Assembly: GCA_025201705.1 (NCBI GenBank)
Contig: MU617208.1
Span: forward strand, 1 to 17,861
Direction of reading: 5' to 3'
Length of the DNA: 17,861 nucleotides
Origin: Dissophora ornata
Taxonomy: Eukaryota > Mortierellomycota > Mortierellomycetes > Mortierellales > Mortierellaceae
The notes beneath the pieces were generated by a model, which was given only the letters and a program-made list of their open reading frames with translations, ran no database searches and had not been told where the DNA came from. The position numbers were made by a program, and so were the translations under genes. Numbering within the stretch: the stretch's first letter is position 1; each line of letters opens with the position of its first letter. This document shows positions 1 to 8,600 of the stretch, in pieces.

Positions 1-42
1 AAAAAAAGTCGTGCTGCATAATAACCATAATAACACACTTAC
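1..42 (-). other. Start of intron 1 of the LtrA-like gene
   Basis: The donor GTAAGT lies at 42-37 on the minus strand, directly after the FFDLVFVYA codons, in phase 1. No acceptor at a realistic distance is in view, because the only nearby AG would give an intron of about 30 nt. The intron therefore probably continues past the left edge. Confidence 0.75.
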
Positions 43-499
43 TTGCGTAAACAAAAACCAAGTCGAAGAAAAGTTCCACATTCGTTACCTTGGCCCCCCC
101 TTCCTTCGCCCGCATCACCCTTGCGTGCAGTCTCAACTTGCCTCCCATTCCTTGTTCGTACGAAGGAGGGTCCGACCATGTCGCTCCAGTACTCATTCCA
201 GAAGTCGAGAACCCTGGCGAAATCATTGCCTGTGCTCGTTTTTGATTATGAACCTCCTGTTCCTCTGCCCGTGTAATATCAGCATCGCCCTCCTCCACTT
301 CATCCGTATCCAACATGTCGTCAAACACATTTGGTTGATGATGTGGTCTCTGCTGAAAATATCCGGGGCTGTTGTCTAATTGATTGCTTCTGTCGCCATT
401 ACTGTTGTTGTTGTTGTTGTTGTTGTTGCTGGTGGTACTGTTGGTGTTCCTGGGTTCCTTTGGGTCCCCAGACCACTTGGATTTCCATGCTTGGAACAT
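43..499 (-). CDS. LtrA-family membrane protein, first exon (partial gene)
   Basis: Exon 1 of a gene leaving the window on the left. The ATG at 499-497 is the first Met after an in-frame TAA, and 152 codons plus one base stay open to a GTAAGT donor at 42-37. Residues 1-120 look cytosolic and disordered: a basic start (MFQAWKSKW), Ser24, eight Asn codons (25-32), then an acidic stretch (DTDEVEEGDAD) and a Pro/Ser segment. Residues 121-152 begin the conserved domain: basic KLRLHARVMR, then VTNVELFFDLVFVYA, which closely matches the first membrane helix of bacterial and fungal low temperature requirement A proteins. That family is polytopic and poorly characterised; a growth role at low temperature is known only from bacteria. 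The remaining helices would lie in exons outside the window. The gene is certain to be coding; the family call rests on one motif plus its position. Confidence 0.88.
403..428. repeat. TTG/CAA trinucleotide microsatellite coding for Asn
   Basis: About 8.7 units of TTG on the plus strand. Read on the minus strand in the LtrA-like frame it gives eight AAC codons (Asn25-Asn32) flanked by Ser codons. It lies in the disordered N-terminus, so length changes by slippage would keep the frame. Confidence 0.95.
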
Positions 500-581
500 T
501 ATATGATGCTTCTTACAAAGTCTTTAATAAAGCGCTATGATAGGTGAAAAAGAGAAGATTGAAGTGATGGTGATCAAAGGC

Positions 582-603
582 AAAAAAAAAAAAAAAAAAA
601 AAA
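582..603. repeat. 22-nt poly(A)/poly(T) tract upstream of the LtrA-like gene
   Basis: An uninterrupted run of 22 A on the plus strand (T on the minus strand) begins 83 bp upstream of the LtrA-like ATG. Poly(dA:dT) tracts are common nucleosome-depleting promoter elements in fungi, so a promoter role is likely but inferred. It could also be a reverse-transcription scar, but no coding remnant is attached. Confidence 0.6.
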
Positions 604-1041
604 GAGCCCTGCTGGGCGAGTTGGATTTTATGGTATTTTGGGAGAGGCTTAGACATGACAGCGTTCTCGCGAAAAAAGAGAACAGAGCAGAAACATGTCA
701 AATGTGTACTATAATATGAGAGGTAAAGAATCAAGCACGAATGCTTGGTATCAACGTGTATGCAGGAAATTATTACTGAGAGACCAATGGCAGCGCGATA
801 TCTCTTTACTTTCCCTTTTACACTTTCCAATCTGCCAGCAAAACAATGGAGAAAGGTATAACTTTTGCTCTATATCCTTCTTTCCACAGCGAGGGTGGCA
901 GATGCACATGGTATGCGATTACTAGAGGTGTGGTAGCTAATGATGATCACTAGTGGTAGCAATGCGAGGTCACTCACTCACAGCCTCGTGTATTTATTAA
1001 CAAAATGTCAGAGGCGTTATGCATCTAAGCTACGTCTACCT
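604..1041. other. Intergenic, no supported gene
   Basis: AT-rich spacer upstream of both the minus-strand LtrA-like gene and the plus-strand short ORF at 1077. The open frames here have no recognisable motif, no convincing splice sites and no codon bias. It probably carries the two divergent promoters. Confidence 0.6.
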
Positions 1042-1160
1042 CTTCTTGAATCCCGTATACCCTCCTCCCGCCCAACATGGATCACTATGCGGAAGAAGAC
1101 GGTCCAGCTTGTCCCTATCATACTTGCACGACGTCAAACTCAGCAACTTCTTTTCACAAA
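1042..1160 (+). repeat. Left arm of a diverged inverted duplication
   Basis: This stretch is similar, in opposite orientation, to about 1804-1687. The shared block begins in a leader containing CGTATACCCTC and CCCAACATGG and runs through the first 28 codons of the short ORF. By hand count 64 of the 84 coding bases match, with no gap. Similarity is lost after the FHK codons. Confidence 0.75.
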
Positions 1161-1226
1161 ATCTTGCTTCATGACCAGGTCACCCGCCGAGATCGAGTGT
1201 CCTGTGTCTCTTTTTTCAAATCATAG
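1077..1226 (+). CDS. Short Cys/His-rich ORF, truncated paralogue of the minus-strand ORF at 1770-1429
   Basis: A 49-residue ORF of no recognised family. Residues 10-17 read PACPYHTC and residues 25-28 read SFHK. Sixteen of the first 28 residues, including CPYH, the next Cys and TSFHK, are identical to the start of the opposite-strand ORF at 1770-1429, with no gap. The C-P-Y-H-x-C spacing with a downstream His suggests a small metal-binding motif, but this is inference. After FHK the two sequences diverge and this copy stops at TAG within 21 codons, whereas the other copy has 85 more. It is therefore a truncated copy, or a first exon whose next exon I could not find in the following 200 bp. 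Confidence 0.45.
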   Translation: MDHYAEEDGPACPYHTCTTSNSATSFHKILLHDQVTRRDRVSCVSFFKS

Positions 1227-1428
1227 CACCAAACGCGGATAAGAAGTCGGCAGTAACTCCAAAACCATGCCAGGTTGCCAGGTCACCATGTGCTCGCAAG
1301 AGACACTTAAAATATACGTACCACTAAGCAACGGTAACAACAATCACTTTCTCGATCCCTCTCCTCGTATCACGTCGCTGCCAGAATCTTGCTTGACCGA
1401 ATTACCGCGTGTAGGATGCCTGTGCTAG

Positions 1429-1770
1429 CTAGAGCAACGCTAAGGCGGGTTCCGAAACCTCTTGCCTTCGAGGACGTGGTAGTAGCCTGGAGCGGGTTGC
1501 TTCAGTGACCCAACTTGCGTCGAGTGCATACTTGCATGTCGGACAGCGGTTGTGATAGGCCTGAGTTTTGTGGGGGTGGCCAATTGGCTGGCAGTTCACG
1601 GTGATAGGGGACTGAACACATACTGTCAGGGTGCTGTCTGTGGCTAGGAACCCGGACATCAAACTTGGCCATGCTGTTGGTTGTGTTTTGTGGAAAGAGG
1701 TTGTCGAGTTTGGAGTGTTGCAGTTATGATAGGGACAAACTGGATCGTCTCCCTTCTCACATCGACCCAT
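1429..1770 (-). CDS. Small Cys/His-rich protein, unknown family
   Basis: A 113-residue ORF on the minus strand, ATG at 1770-1768 and TAG at 1431-1429. Cys and His fall in two groups: C4, C12, H15, C17 and H27 near the start, and C60, H65, H67, H73, C76 and C79 later (NRCPTCK). This is consistent with a small metal-binding fold, but I do not recognise the family. The strongest support that it is real is the diverged inverted copy at 1077, which preserves CPYH, the following Cys and TSFHK while synonymous and other positions differ. A CT-rich leader lies upstream (about 1830-1860). The C-terminal third is basic (RPRRQ) and may be disordered or intronic. The two copies point toward each other. 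Confidence 0.5.
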   Translation of the reverse strand: MGRCEKGDDPVCPYHNCNTPNSTTSFHKTQPTAWPSLMSGFLATDSTLTVCVQSPITVNCQPIGHPHKTQAYHNRCPTCKYALDASWVTEATRSRLLPRPRRQEVSEPALALL

Positions 1771-1804
1771 GTTGGGTGGAAAGAGGGTATACGGCCTTGA
1801 AAAA
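1687..1804 (-). repeat. Right arm of the diverged inverted duplication
   Basis: Partner of 1042-1160 in opposite orientation, about 530 bp away. The similarity includes the leader just before the ATG as well as coding sequence, which points to a genomic duplication and not to convergence of a motif. Confidence 0.75.
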
Positions 1805-2930
1805 AGGGTAGCAAAAAAAATAAAAAACAGGGGTGATGAGAAAAGAGGGAGGGGGAAGGAAAAGGTGCTCTAAAAAACCCACCTCCAATCCACTTACTTT
1901 CTTTGGACTATTATCCTATCGTCCCCCCACTCATTCAGGTTCATTTGCACATGCTCCTTTGTTCGTCCAATAAGCGGTAGGAGGGACAATTGAGCTTGGT
2001 AGACAATGTCGTGAATCTTGTGTGAGCATTGTTTTCTAAGCTCTTTACACGTAGCCTTCTGTCAATAGCTCGAAGATCATGTGTGCTTGCGTGTCTCCTC
2101 TCCTGAGTGGGATGGACGCGATCGCCACAATATGTTGTACTATTGCTTTTGCACAGTTCAATCGTTGTAGTTATTGCACACTTTGGGACACAGGGTTTGA
2201 TCCTCTTGCCCTGCGCCGATCGTCATGGCTTTCGTTTTTGTTCGTAGACGCGAAAAAAAGCGCGTCACCATTGATGGCACGTGAAAATAATTGCCTTTTC
2301 AAGGGGCAGCATAGCCTTCGAATGGTAGTGTTCAATGAGAAGAAGGGCAGATGGGGTTGTGTTACTTCTACGACTGTCTCTCAGTCGGGTATTTTCGCGA
2401 GGTACAGTGTCAAAATGTCGCTCTTGCTGTGGAAAACAAATATTCAATGCTATAAAAACGTGTGAATAATTGTAGCCCTTGCATGACCCTTTATCAACTT
2501 GCGCGATACTAGCGTTCCGTGAGCAATGCTACAAACATAGCGCATATTTTCCCTCCAGTTAGTTGGATTGCTGTTGAACATGCGCGAAATGCCAGTTCGA
2601 GACTTTTGCATCAGAAAATATGTTCTTTATGCTCCATGTGCAGTTAAAGAGACGAGTCGCATGCGCTTATATTGGGGCCATGAGCAGTAGGGAAATGAAC
2701 ACGAAAGCTTCCCAGGACCCCAAATAGGACGTGAGTTTCTTTGGCTACATGGATAAATGTGAGGATGCTCTGGACAGTAATAACTGGGCAGGCAGCCTTT
2801 CATATATTGTGATGAAAAAGAGCTTCCGCTGCCTGTATATCTTACAGAGAAGCACAATGCGCGTCTGCACGAATGTCGCTCAACGACTGAGACGGAAGCC
2901 GGCACAGGCACTTCAGGCGGTCGGTTTTTT
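1805..2930. other. Intergenic, no firmly supported gene
   Basis: Over 1.1 kb with no recognisable gene. The left end is purine-rich on the plus strand, probably the CT-rich leader of the minus ORF at 1770. A 128-codon plus-strand frame at 2079-2465 (MCACVSPLL start) has no recognised motif, no paralogue in view and no clear codon bias, so I do not call it. Confidence 0.5.
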
Positions 2931-3411
2931 TCATTGTCGTGTAGGCTGCACTGCCACCTTTCTCTCGCTCTCAATATTCTCGAGAAACCAATTGAAAAAC
3001 AGCAAGGCTGCAAGAGGCATGATGATAACGGCGTAGGCCGAGTTGTCATTGATACGAATGACAGTGTTGGTTCTTTGTTTGTGTGCAACAGTCTGAAGTT
3101 CTGGCAGCCAGTGCCGGTATATACATGAAAATCAAATGCATTAGTCCAAATATGTCGTAGTCCTGCTGGGAAGGTACAAGATGTGGAGTAATTTTTTTCT
3201 CGCAAGTTCCACATGCCCAAATGATAGTGTGTGCCAATATGACTGCGTAGAAAAACGATAGCCCGGCTACGAGAATATCGAGCACAAATGATGCTTTAAA
3301 CTTTTGTTGGAGAATGAAAGGAAAACTGCCCTTTGTGCTCACCCACAAGACAATTTGCTGGGTGCATACATTTACTGTTTGCCAATGCAGTGTTGTGCAT
3401 GTGCAACTCAT
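2931..3411 (-). pseudogene. Possible small multi-spanning membrane protein, split over two frames
   Basis: Two minus-strand frames in succession read like one membrane protein. The first (3411 down to 3046) has hydrophobic segments containing ASFVLDILVAGLSFFYAVI and DIFGLMHLIFMYIPALAA. The second (open from 3131 to a TGA at 2933-2931) contains TVAHKQRTNTVIRINDN followed by AYAVIIMPLAALLFFNWF and a polar tail. The frames overlap by about 85 nt, so the join needs either an intron or a one-base frameshift. One possible intron runs from a weak GTACCT donor near 3177 to a CTTCAG acceptor near 3095, but it would remove the second hydrophobic segment. I cannot name a family. An upstream frame starting MTDRNGDELH near 3431 could be a first exon. 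It is either a real small gene with an unresolved model or a decayed one. Confidence 0.3.
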
Positions 3412-3445
3412 CTCCGTTTCTATCTGTCATGGCCAACCTTGATTA

Positions 3446-4339
3446 TCGCCATAGGGCAACTCGTGCGCCCGGTATTCTTTACAACGTAAAAATGCATTAC
3501 CTCGGAAACACTGCAATTTCCGACTAGTAACTGGAGTAATAAGACATTAGGGTGAAGACAATCGTTTAGATCATCCTAGTCTTCCCAGTCTCTGGCTTGT
3601 GAAGATAATATTGAGAATGCTCTGCATCCCAAACATGCAAGGGTTAATGTTGTAATGTTGGTTTGGACTCATGCTCTCAATGAACATAGCGCATCTCGGT
3701 GTGTGAGGGGTCAGTGAGGCGGCAATCGGACGCCCCTGCAGCAATCGGCGTGAGCTGTAAGCGAATACATAAAAAAAGAAAAGGGGGGGGTCGATCGATC
3801 TTGCTCACCAAAGATGCAAAAGCATGGACCTTTACTATTTGTGGTCGCTCCTGTATATGGCATCTAGACGTTGTAATTTCCGTTTGTCATCGTTTATTTC
3901 CATGTGTACCTCCCAACATTTCAACACAAGCCTAGGTCATTGGTGTGTCTGGAGCATTGTTACCGATGGACAGCAAGGCCACGAGGAGAATTTGTTTTCG
4001 CGCACAAGGCACCAAAACCTTAATCATGCGTGTGTGGAGCGTACCAAAATGGACGAAAGTCCTCACCGGGAGGAGGTGGCCGCGGCTGTGAGAGCATATC
4101 AACAGAGACCGACAAACAAACAGCGATGACTGATATTTAAGCATCGGATCCAAGGTTCAAACACGCTTTCCACGAAGGGCGTCATGTCTCCACAACATTA
4201 CAAATAGAATTGCCACAAACAATAATGCAAATACATCTCCCTGCGAGCTGTCTGCGGTCATTGATATCGACCCTGAGTGAGCACATGTATATTAGAGAGT
4301 AATTCGTTTCGCAGTTGTTGTTGTTGATGGATGACGTTG
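3446..4339. other. Intergenic, nothing supported
   Basis: About 0.9 kb without a recognisable gene. Overlapping frames of 60-100 codons occur on both strands around 3824-4153 but none shows a motif, a paralogue or splice signals I trust. A G-run (seven or more G) lies near 3784-3790. Confidence 0.5.
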
Positions 4340-4366
4340 TGCATCAACATTATGAATGTTGATGCA
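4340..4366. repeat. Perfect 12-bp inverted repeat with a 3-nt loop
   Basis: TGCATCAACATT at 4340-4351, loop ATG at 4352-4354, and its exact reverse complement at 4355-4366. The flanking bases do not extend the pairing. It is in no recognised gene. It could be a hairpin in an unannotated transcript, a palindromic binding site or a chance structure. Confidence 0.9.
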
Positions 4367-4635
4367 GGATGCCGAGATTGTCTTCGTGGCTACTTGACTT
4401 GACCAGCAGGATGCTCCTAATAGTATCGTCGAGCACACCACAGAGTGGCGCCTTCATGATCCACCACCAGAGATAAAAAAAAATGTGTGCAGGTATTCAC
4501 ACCCCGCGAGGCGCTGAAATACCTGCTAGCAAATCCAGTATATTGGAGGCTAATACTTTGGTGCTATTGGGCCTTATGCGATTTTACAGTGGGCCTAAAA
4601 TAAAAATAGTCATCCTCACGAAGTCATTTGCGACA

Positions 4636-5040
4636 CTATACTTTGTGTTCCAACAGGCGCCTTCCCCCTCTAGTTCTAGCGGTTTTCCTTCTTGCCCATG
4701 TTTGTTGCACAAAAGACACAATGAGTATTGGGATGACCACGAGGGTGGGAAGGAAGGAGGCCCACCTCTGAATTTATTGATGCGGTGTCTTTGTATCTTT
4801 GTGCGCATTAAAATAATGTTGTTCGTGAATGTGCCACCGCCGCGCTTGTACATCTGCTCGACGTGGGATCCAACGCGGACTTCGAGTACTCTTAGCATAT
4901 GACCGCAATTGAAAGACTGGTCCGAGAGGCGAGACCAAGACGTCCGTGATAGAGAGCAGACTTGAACCATTTGCCTGTAAATGTCCATAGGGAATATATA
5001 GCGCCATAGATAATCAATTTGCCATCAAGGTGCCTGGCGC
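4636..5040 (-). pseudogene. Coding-like minus-strand remnant with a C-terminal membrane segment, possibly kelch-related
   Basis: Several minus-strand frames here look coding but do not join cleanly. A polypyrimidine-CAG acceptor ends at 5041 and is followed by HLDGKLIIYG, which resembles the end of a kelch blade (the usual form is GKxxxYGG). A second frame (5007 down) gives SLLSITDVLVSPLGPVF. Near the 3' end, after a possible TTCAG acceptor at about 4770, a third frame gives ASFLPTLVVIPILIVSFV then basic residues (ARRKTARTRGGRR) and a TAG at 4638-4636, typical of a C-terminal membrane anchor with a cytosolic tail. Fungal kelch proteins with a C-terminal helix exist, so a decayed one is a reasonable guess. 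The kelch reading rests on one short motif and may be wrong. Confidence 0.25.
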
Positions 5041-5303
5041 CTGAACAAATAAAATAATTGCAAATACTCAATTACTCTTTCCTGCTTATTGAATGCTCGT
5101 GGTGCCTGCCGAGCTCTCGGACCCGTTTCGCAATGCGCTCTTGCTAGTCAGCAGAAATCAGACATGTCGAACAGTAATCGAAACTCAAATCCTCCAGTTT
5201 TCCACCCATCATCGCTCTTTCGCCAACGGCTCTACTGCGAACTTCCTTCACCCCCTGTTGCTCCACATCTATTCTCCAACAGCTCTCATGGCCCCGACCC
5301 GAC

Positions 5304-5310
5304 TATAAAA
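5304..5310 (+). promoter_or_regulatory. TATA box of the Tag1-like gene
   Basis: TATAAAA, followed directly by a long pyrimidine-rich tract (about 5311-5480), the usual layout of a fungal core promoter. It implies a leader of about 290 nt before the ATG at 5636. Confidence 0.6.
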
Positions 5311-5540
5311 CTATTCTCCTCACCCACATCCTCGGCTGTCTTTTTTCTTCTTTTTTTGCTCCCTCTGCCTTCTCCCCTTTGTCATTGTCCCAGCCCTTCG
5401 TCTCTTTGACCACACCTTTTAACGTCCACCCACATATTCCCACCCTTTACCCCTTTCTCTCTATTCTTCCCTGCCGAGCAACACAATTCAACGGACTCCC
5501 CATCCGAACACTTGACGCGACTACCCGTACCCTTTCTCAA
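5311..5540 (+). promoter_or_regulatory. Pyrimidine-rich initiation region and 5' leader
   Basis: Dense CT sequence downstream of the TATA box, with runs such as CTTCTTTTTTTG near 5348. Transcription probably starts here. No upstream ORF in it looks conserved. Confidence 0.45.
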
Positions 5541-5635
5541 CTACCGCCACAATTATCACTGTCATCCTGAGGAACTCTCCGTTTCAGCTCCTTCAGAAGA
5601 CGCGTCTATAACCATTTAAAAAAAGAAGCATCAGC

Positions 5636-8600
5636 ATGGAACCTAAACCTGGCACTCCCTCTTACAGGGATGAGGACTTGCCATACGATGAACGCGAAGA
5701 GGATTATGAGGAATTTGAGGAGTATGACGAGGTCAACAAGCCAACCACTCATCCATTCTACAAGCGCCGTAAATACTGGGTCTTCTGCGCCATCATGACC
5801 GTCATCACCGTCGCAATCGGCGTACCCCTTGCACTCTTCGTGATCCTGCCAAAGATTGCACAGGTTATTCTCAACAACTCTACCATGTCCTTCAGTAGCA
5901 TCCAAATCAGCAACCCCGCAAACACCTCACTAGATATGTCCATGGACGGTACTCTTGGCAATACCGGTCCTTTCTCTGCCACTATCAAGTTCCCAGAACC
6001 CATCCAGGTTTATTATAACGACACGCTGCTGGGTTCCATGAATCTCCCCGACACTAAGGCTAGTGGCGGTCATGGTAGCCTCAATGCCAAGGCCACCTTC
6101 TCAATCAATGACGAGGCTGCCTTCGGCTCCTTCTCAGCCGATATGGTAAGTGCGTCACCTCATTTCACTTTGGCCAGACCATCCCAAAAATCGAAATCAC
6201 TCTTCATATCTACAGCCTTCTAGAGCTGTTCCCTTGTTTAAGAATGACACGGTCCTGTTACACCACTTCGGCATCATATATTCACCTCTGTTTATGCTCT
6301 CATGCTTCCATTATAATTTCTCGGTATAGCTTAACAACCAGAAGTTCACCTGGGTGCTCAAGTCCAAGGTTACCATCGTTGCCCTCGGCCGCACTGTCAG
6401 TAACCTTGACCTGGACAAGACTCTAGAGCTCTCTGGTAGGAAAAAGTTGTATATTAGTTGCCCTAGAATGTCACGTCGTCTAGGATCGAGGGAATTTCTA
6501 ACCCAACTATGTTGATTATCGCTTCCGATCCACAATGCAGGCATGGGTGGATTCATCGATATTAAGATTCTCAAATTCGATCTTCCATCTGATGCTGCAC
6601 CTGGCCAGGGTATCAACCTGGTTATTGACACCGAGATGAACAACCCCTCGCCTATTGGAATCACTCTTGGAACCATCGTCCTTGACATTGGTTACAACGG
6701 CACCCCGCTGGGTCAGGTCAGGGCTACAGGTGCTAGCTTGCAAGGCCACAGCCCCTCGGTCCTTAACTTGACTGGACTGATGATCCCACAGACCACTCCT
6801 GAAGGTCTTGCCACCGTCAGGTACAGGTCTAACCGTCAATACGAATATTTCCTCGGTCTTTGACCCATTCTATGGTCTTGCACTAATGTACTAATTAATT
6901 CGTCCTTGACTTCGTAATAGCTCACTGTTCTCAGCGTATATCGCCGGACAACCATCTGTAACGACTGCCAAGGGTGTGTCTGTATTGCCTGACGGAGTTT
7001 CCGAAGTGAGTTGGCTCTCAATCGGTCTCAAGTCCATGACACTCAACGTGCCACTGCAAGCCCCTGCGCCCCTGGACATTATTAAGTCAATCAGCCTTGG
7101 ACCCATGGGCATGAACTGGACGAATGCCGATTCGTATGCGCCTCTCGCCAACTCCCCCGGAGTTGTTGCAGGCTTCCAGATGCCTTTCGGATTTTCTCTG
7201 AACGTTACCCAGGTCAACAACAACATGACGATCATCTACAATAACAAGAATATGGCCAGCCTGAACTCCTCCCAGTGGGGTCCTGCAGTAACAACGAAGG
7301 ATGCCAACGGCACCGCCATTAACTTTGCGTTGCCGCCTACGCCCTTCGTCATCGGCGCTGATTCCCATGGTGACTTTGATGCCTTTGTTGAGAATTTGAC
7401 TGTTGGCTCAAGTGAGTCTTTCACGGTTGCAGGTTTGGCTGGAACTGTTGCCACAACCCCCATTGGTGAGGTTAGGATCGTCGGTATCCCCTTCAAATCT
7501 GATGTCTCCCTGTCGGGTCTCCAAGGTTTGAAGACAGAGCCCACTGTGATCAACAGCCTGACTGTTATCGGTGGTGTCCCAACCGGCCTTCAGATTGCCC
7601 TCAACCTCACCATGGTTAACCCCAGCTCACTCACCATCGATACTGGTGTTGGCGATAACGCTATTGTGTCGTTCACAATGCAGTACGAAGGTGACAATGT
7701 CGGTACGGTTATTTTCCCCAGCTTGAACTTAGTCCCTGGCCAGAATATCCGCACTGCTGGTGCCATGTTCACTCCTACCGGCACCAAGGGAGGTCAGGAT
7801 CTCCTGCAGAGGTACATGTCAAACCAAGTCGCCACTGTTGACATTTTTGGCTCGACTTCTTCGTCTACCATTGCGCCTCTGGCTGCCGGTCTCAAGGATG
7901 TGCAACTGCAGTCCAACATGCCCGGCAACCCCGCCCAGCTCTTGTTGAGCACTGCTTTGACTATCCTCGATGACACTGGCAAGACCGGAATCGCCATGGC
8001 TACTGTTACCATTAACAACCCGTTCGTGCCCGGCCTGACTATCAAATCGATCAAGTCCACGGTCCAGTACAACAACCGCACCCTCGGATCCATCGACATC
8101 CCCTCAGTCACCATCGCTGTTGCCGGTAACAGCCAGCAGGCTTCGCAACCATTGCCTCTGTCCATGGACCTCTCCATCGACTCGCTGCTCAGCCTCATGA
8201 TCGATCAGGCCAAAGTCAACAACCTGAACGCGGAGCCCATCATCGCACTCGGTCAGATGGCCAAGGATCCTACAGTCAAGATCGCATCGTCGGTCTTTGC
8301 TGGCTTCAACTTGCCCACTTTCGTCCGAGCTGCCATGGTTGGCCTCAAGGTCGATGTCTCAATGTCCGTTGATGTGATGGTAGGCGAATACCCCACCTCG
8401 CTCACCTTGGTCCAAAACGGCGTTCCCACCGTGACGGATGACACCATCTTGAAGCTCCTCCCCATCGTCGGAACCCCGATCGCTCAGGCTATTGTCGACC
8501 AAGCCACGCTCAGCTTCACCAGCGTCATGATCAATAACCCCGCCGAGACTGACTTTACGACCAACATCAATGGTCTTATCGCTAACACCGGTCCCTTCGA

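Noticed and set aside
11..540. Plus-strand frames over the LtrA-like exon, including one with a poly-Cys run
   Set aside because: They are antisense to the well-supported LtrA exon; the poly-Cys run is the AAC repeat read backwards.
513..830. Frames with poly-Lys or poly-Phe runs on either strand
   Set aside because: They are created by the 22-nt A/T homopolymer and have no other support.
2079..2465. 128-codon plus-strand frame
   Set aside because: No recognisable domain, paralogue, splice signal or codon bias; its length is compatible with chance in this composition.
2627..3220. 197-codon minus-strand frame
   Set aside because: Composition is uneven with many Cys, Ser and Arg and no motif. 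The two shorter overlapping frames with clear hydrophobic helices are better candidates.
4483..4902. 139-codon plus-strand frame
   Set aside because: It lies opposite a coding-like minus-strand remnant and has no motif of its own.
4955..4975. tRNA B-box-like sequence (GGTTCAAGTC) on the minus strand
   Set aside because: The flanks do not form a T-arm stem or a cloverleaf, and no A box is at the right spacing.
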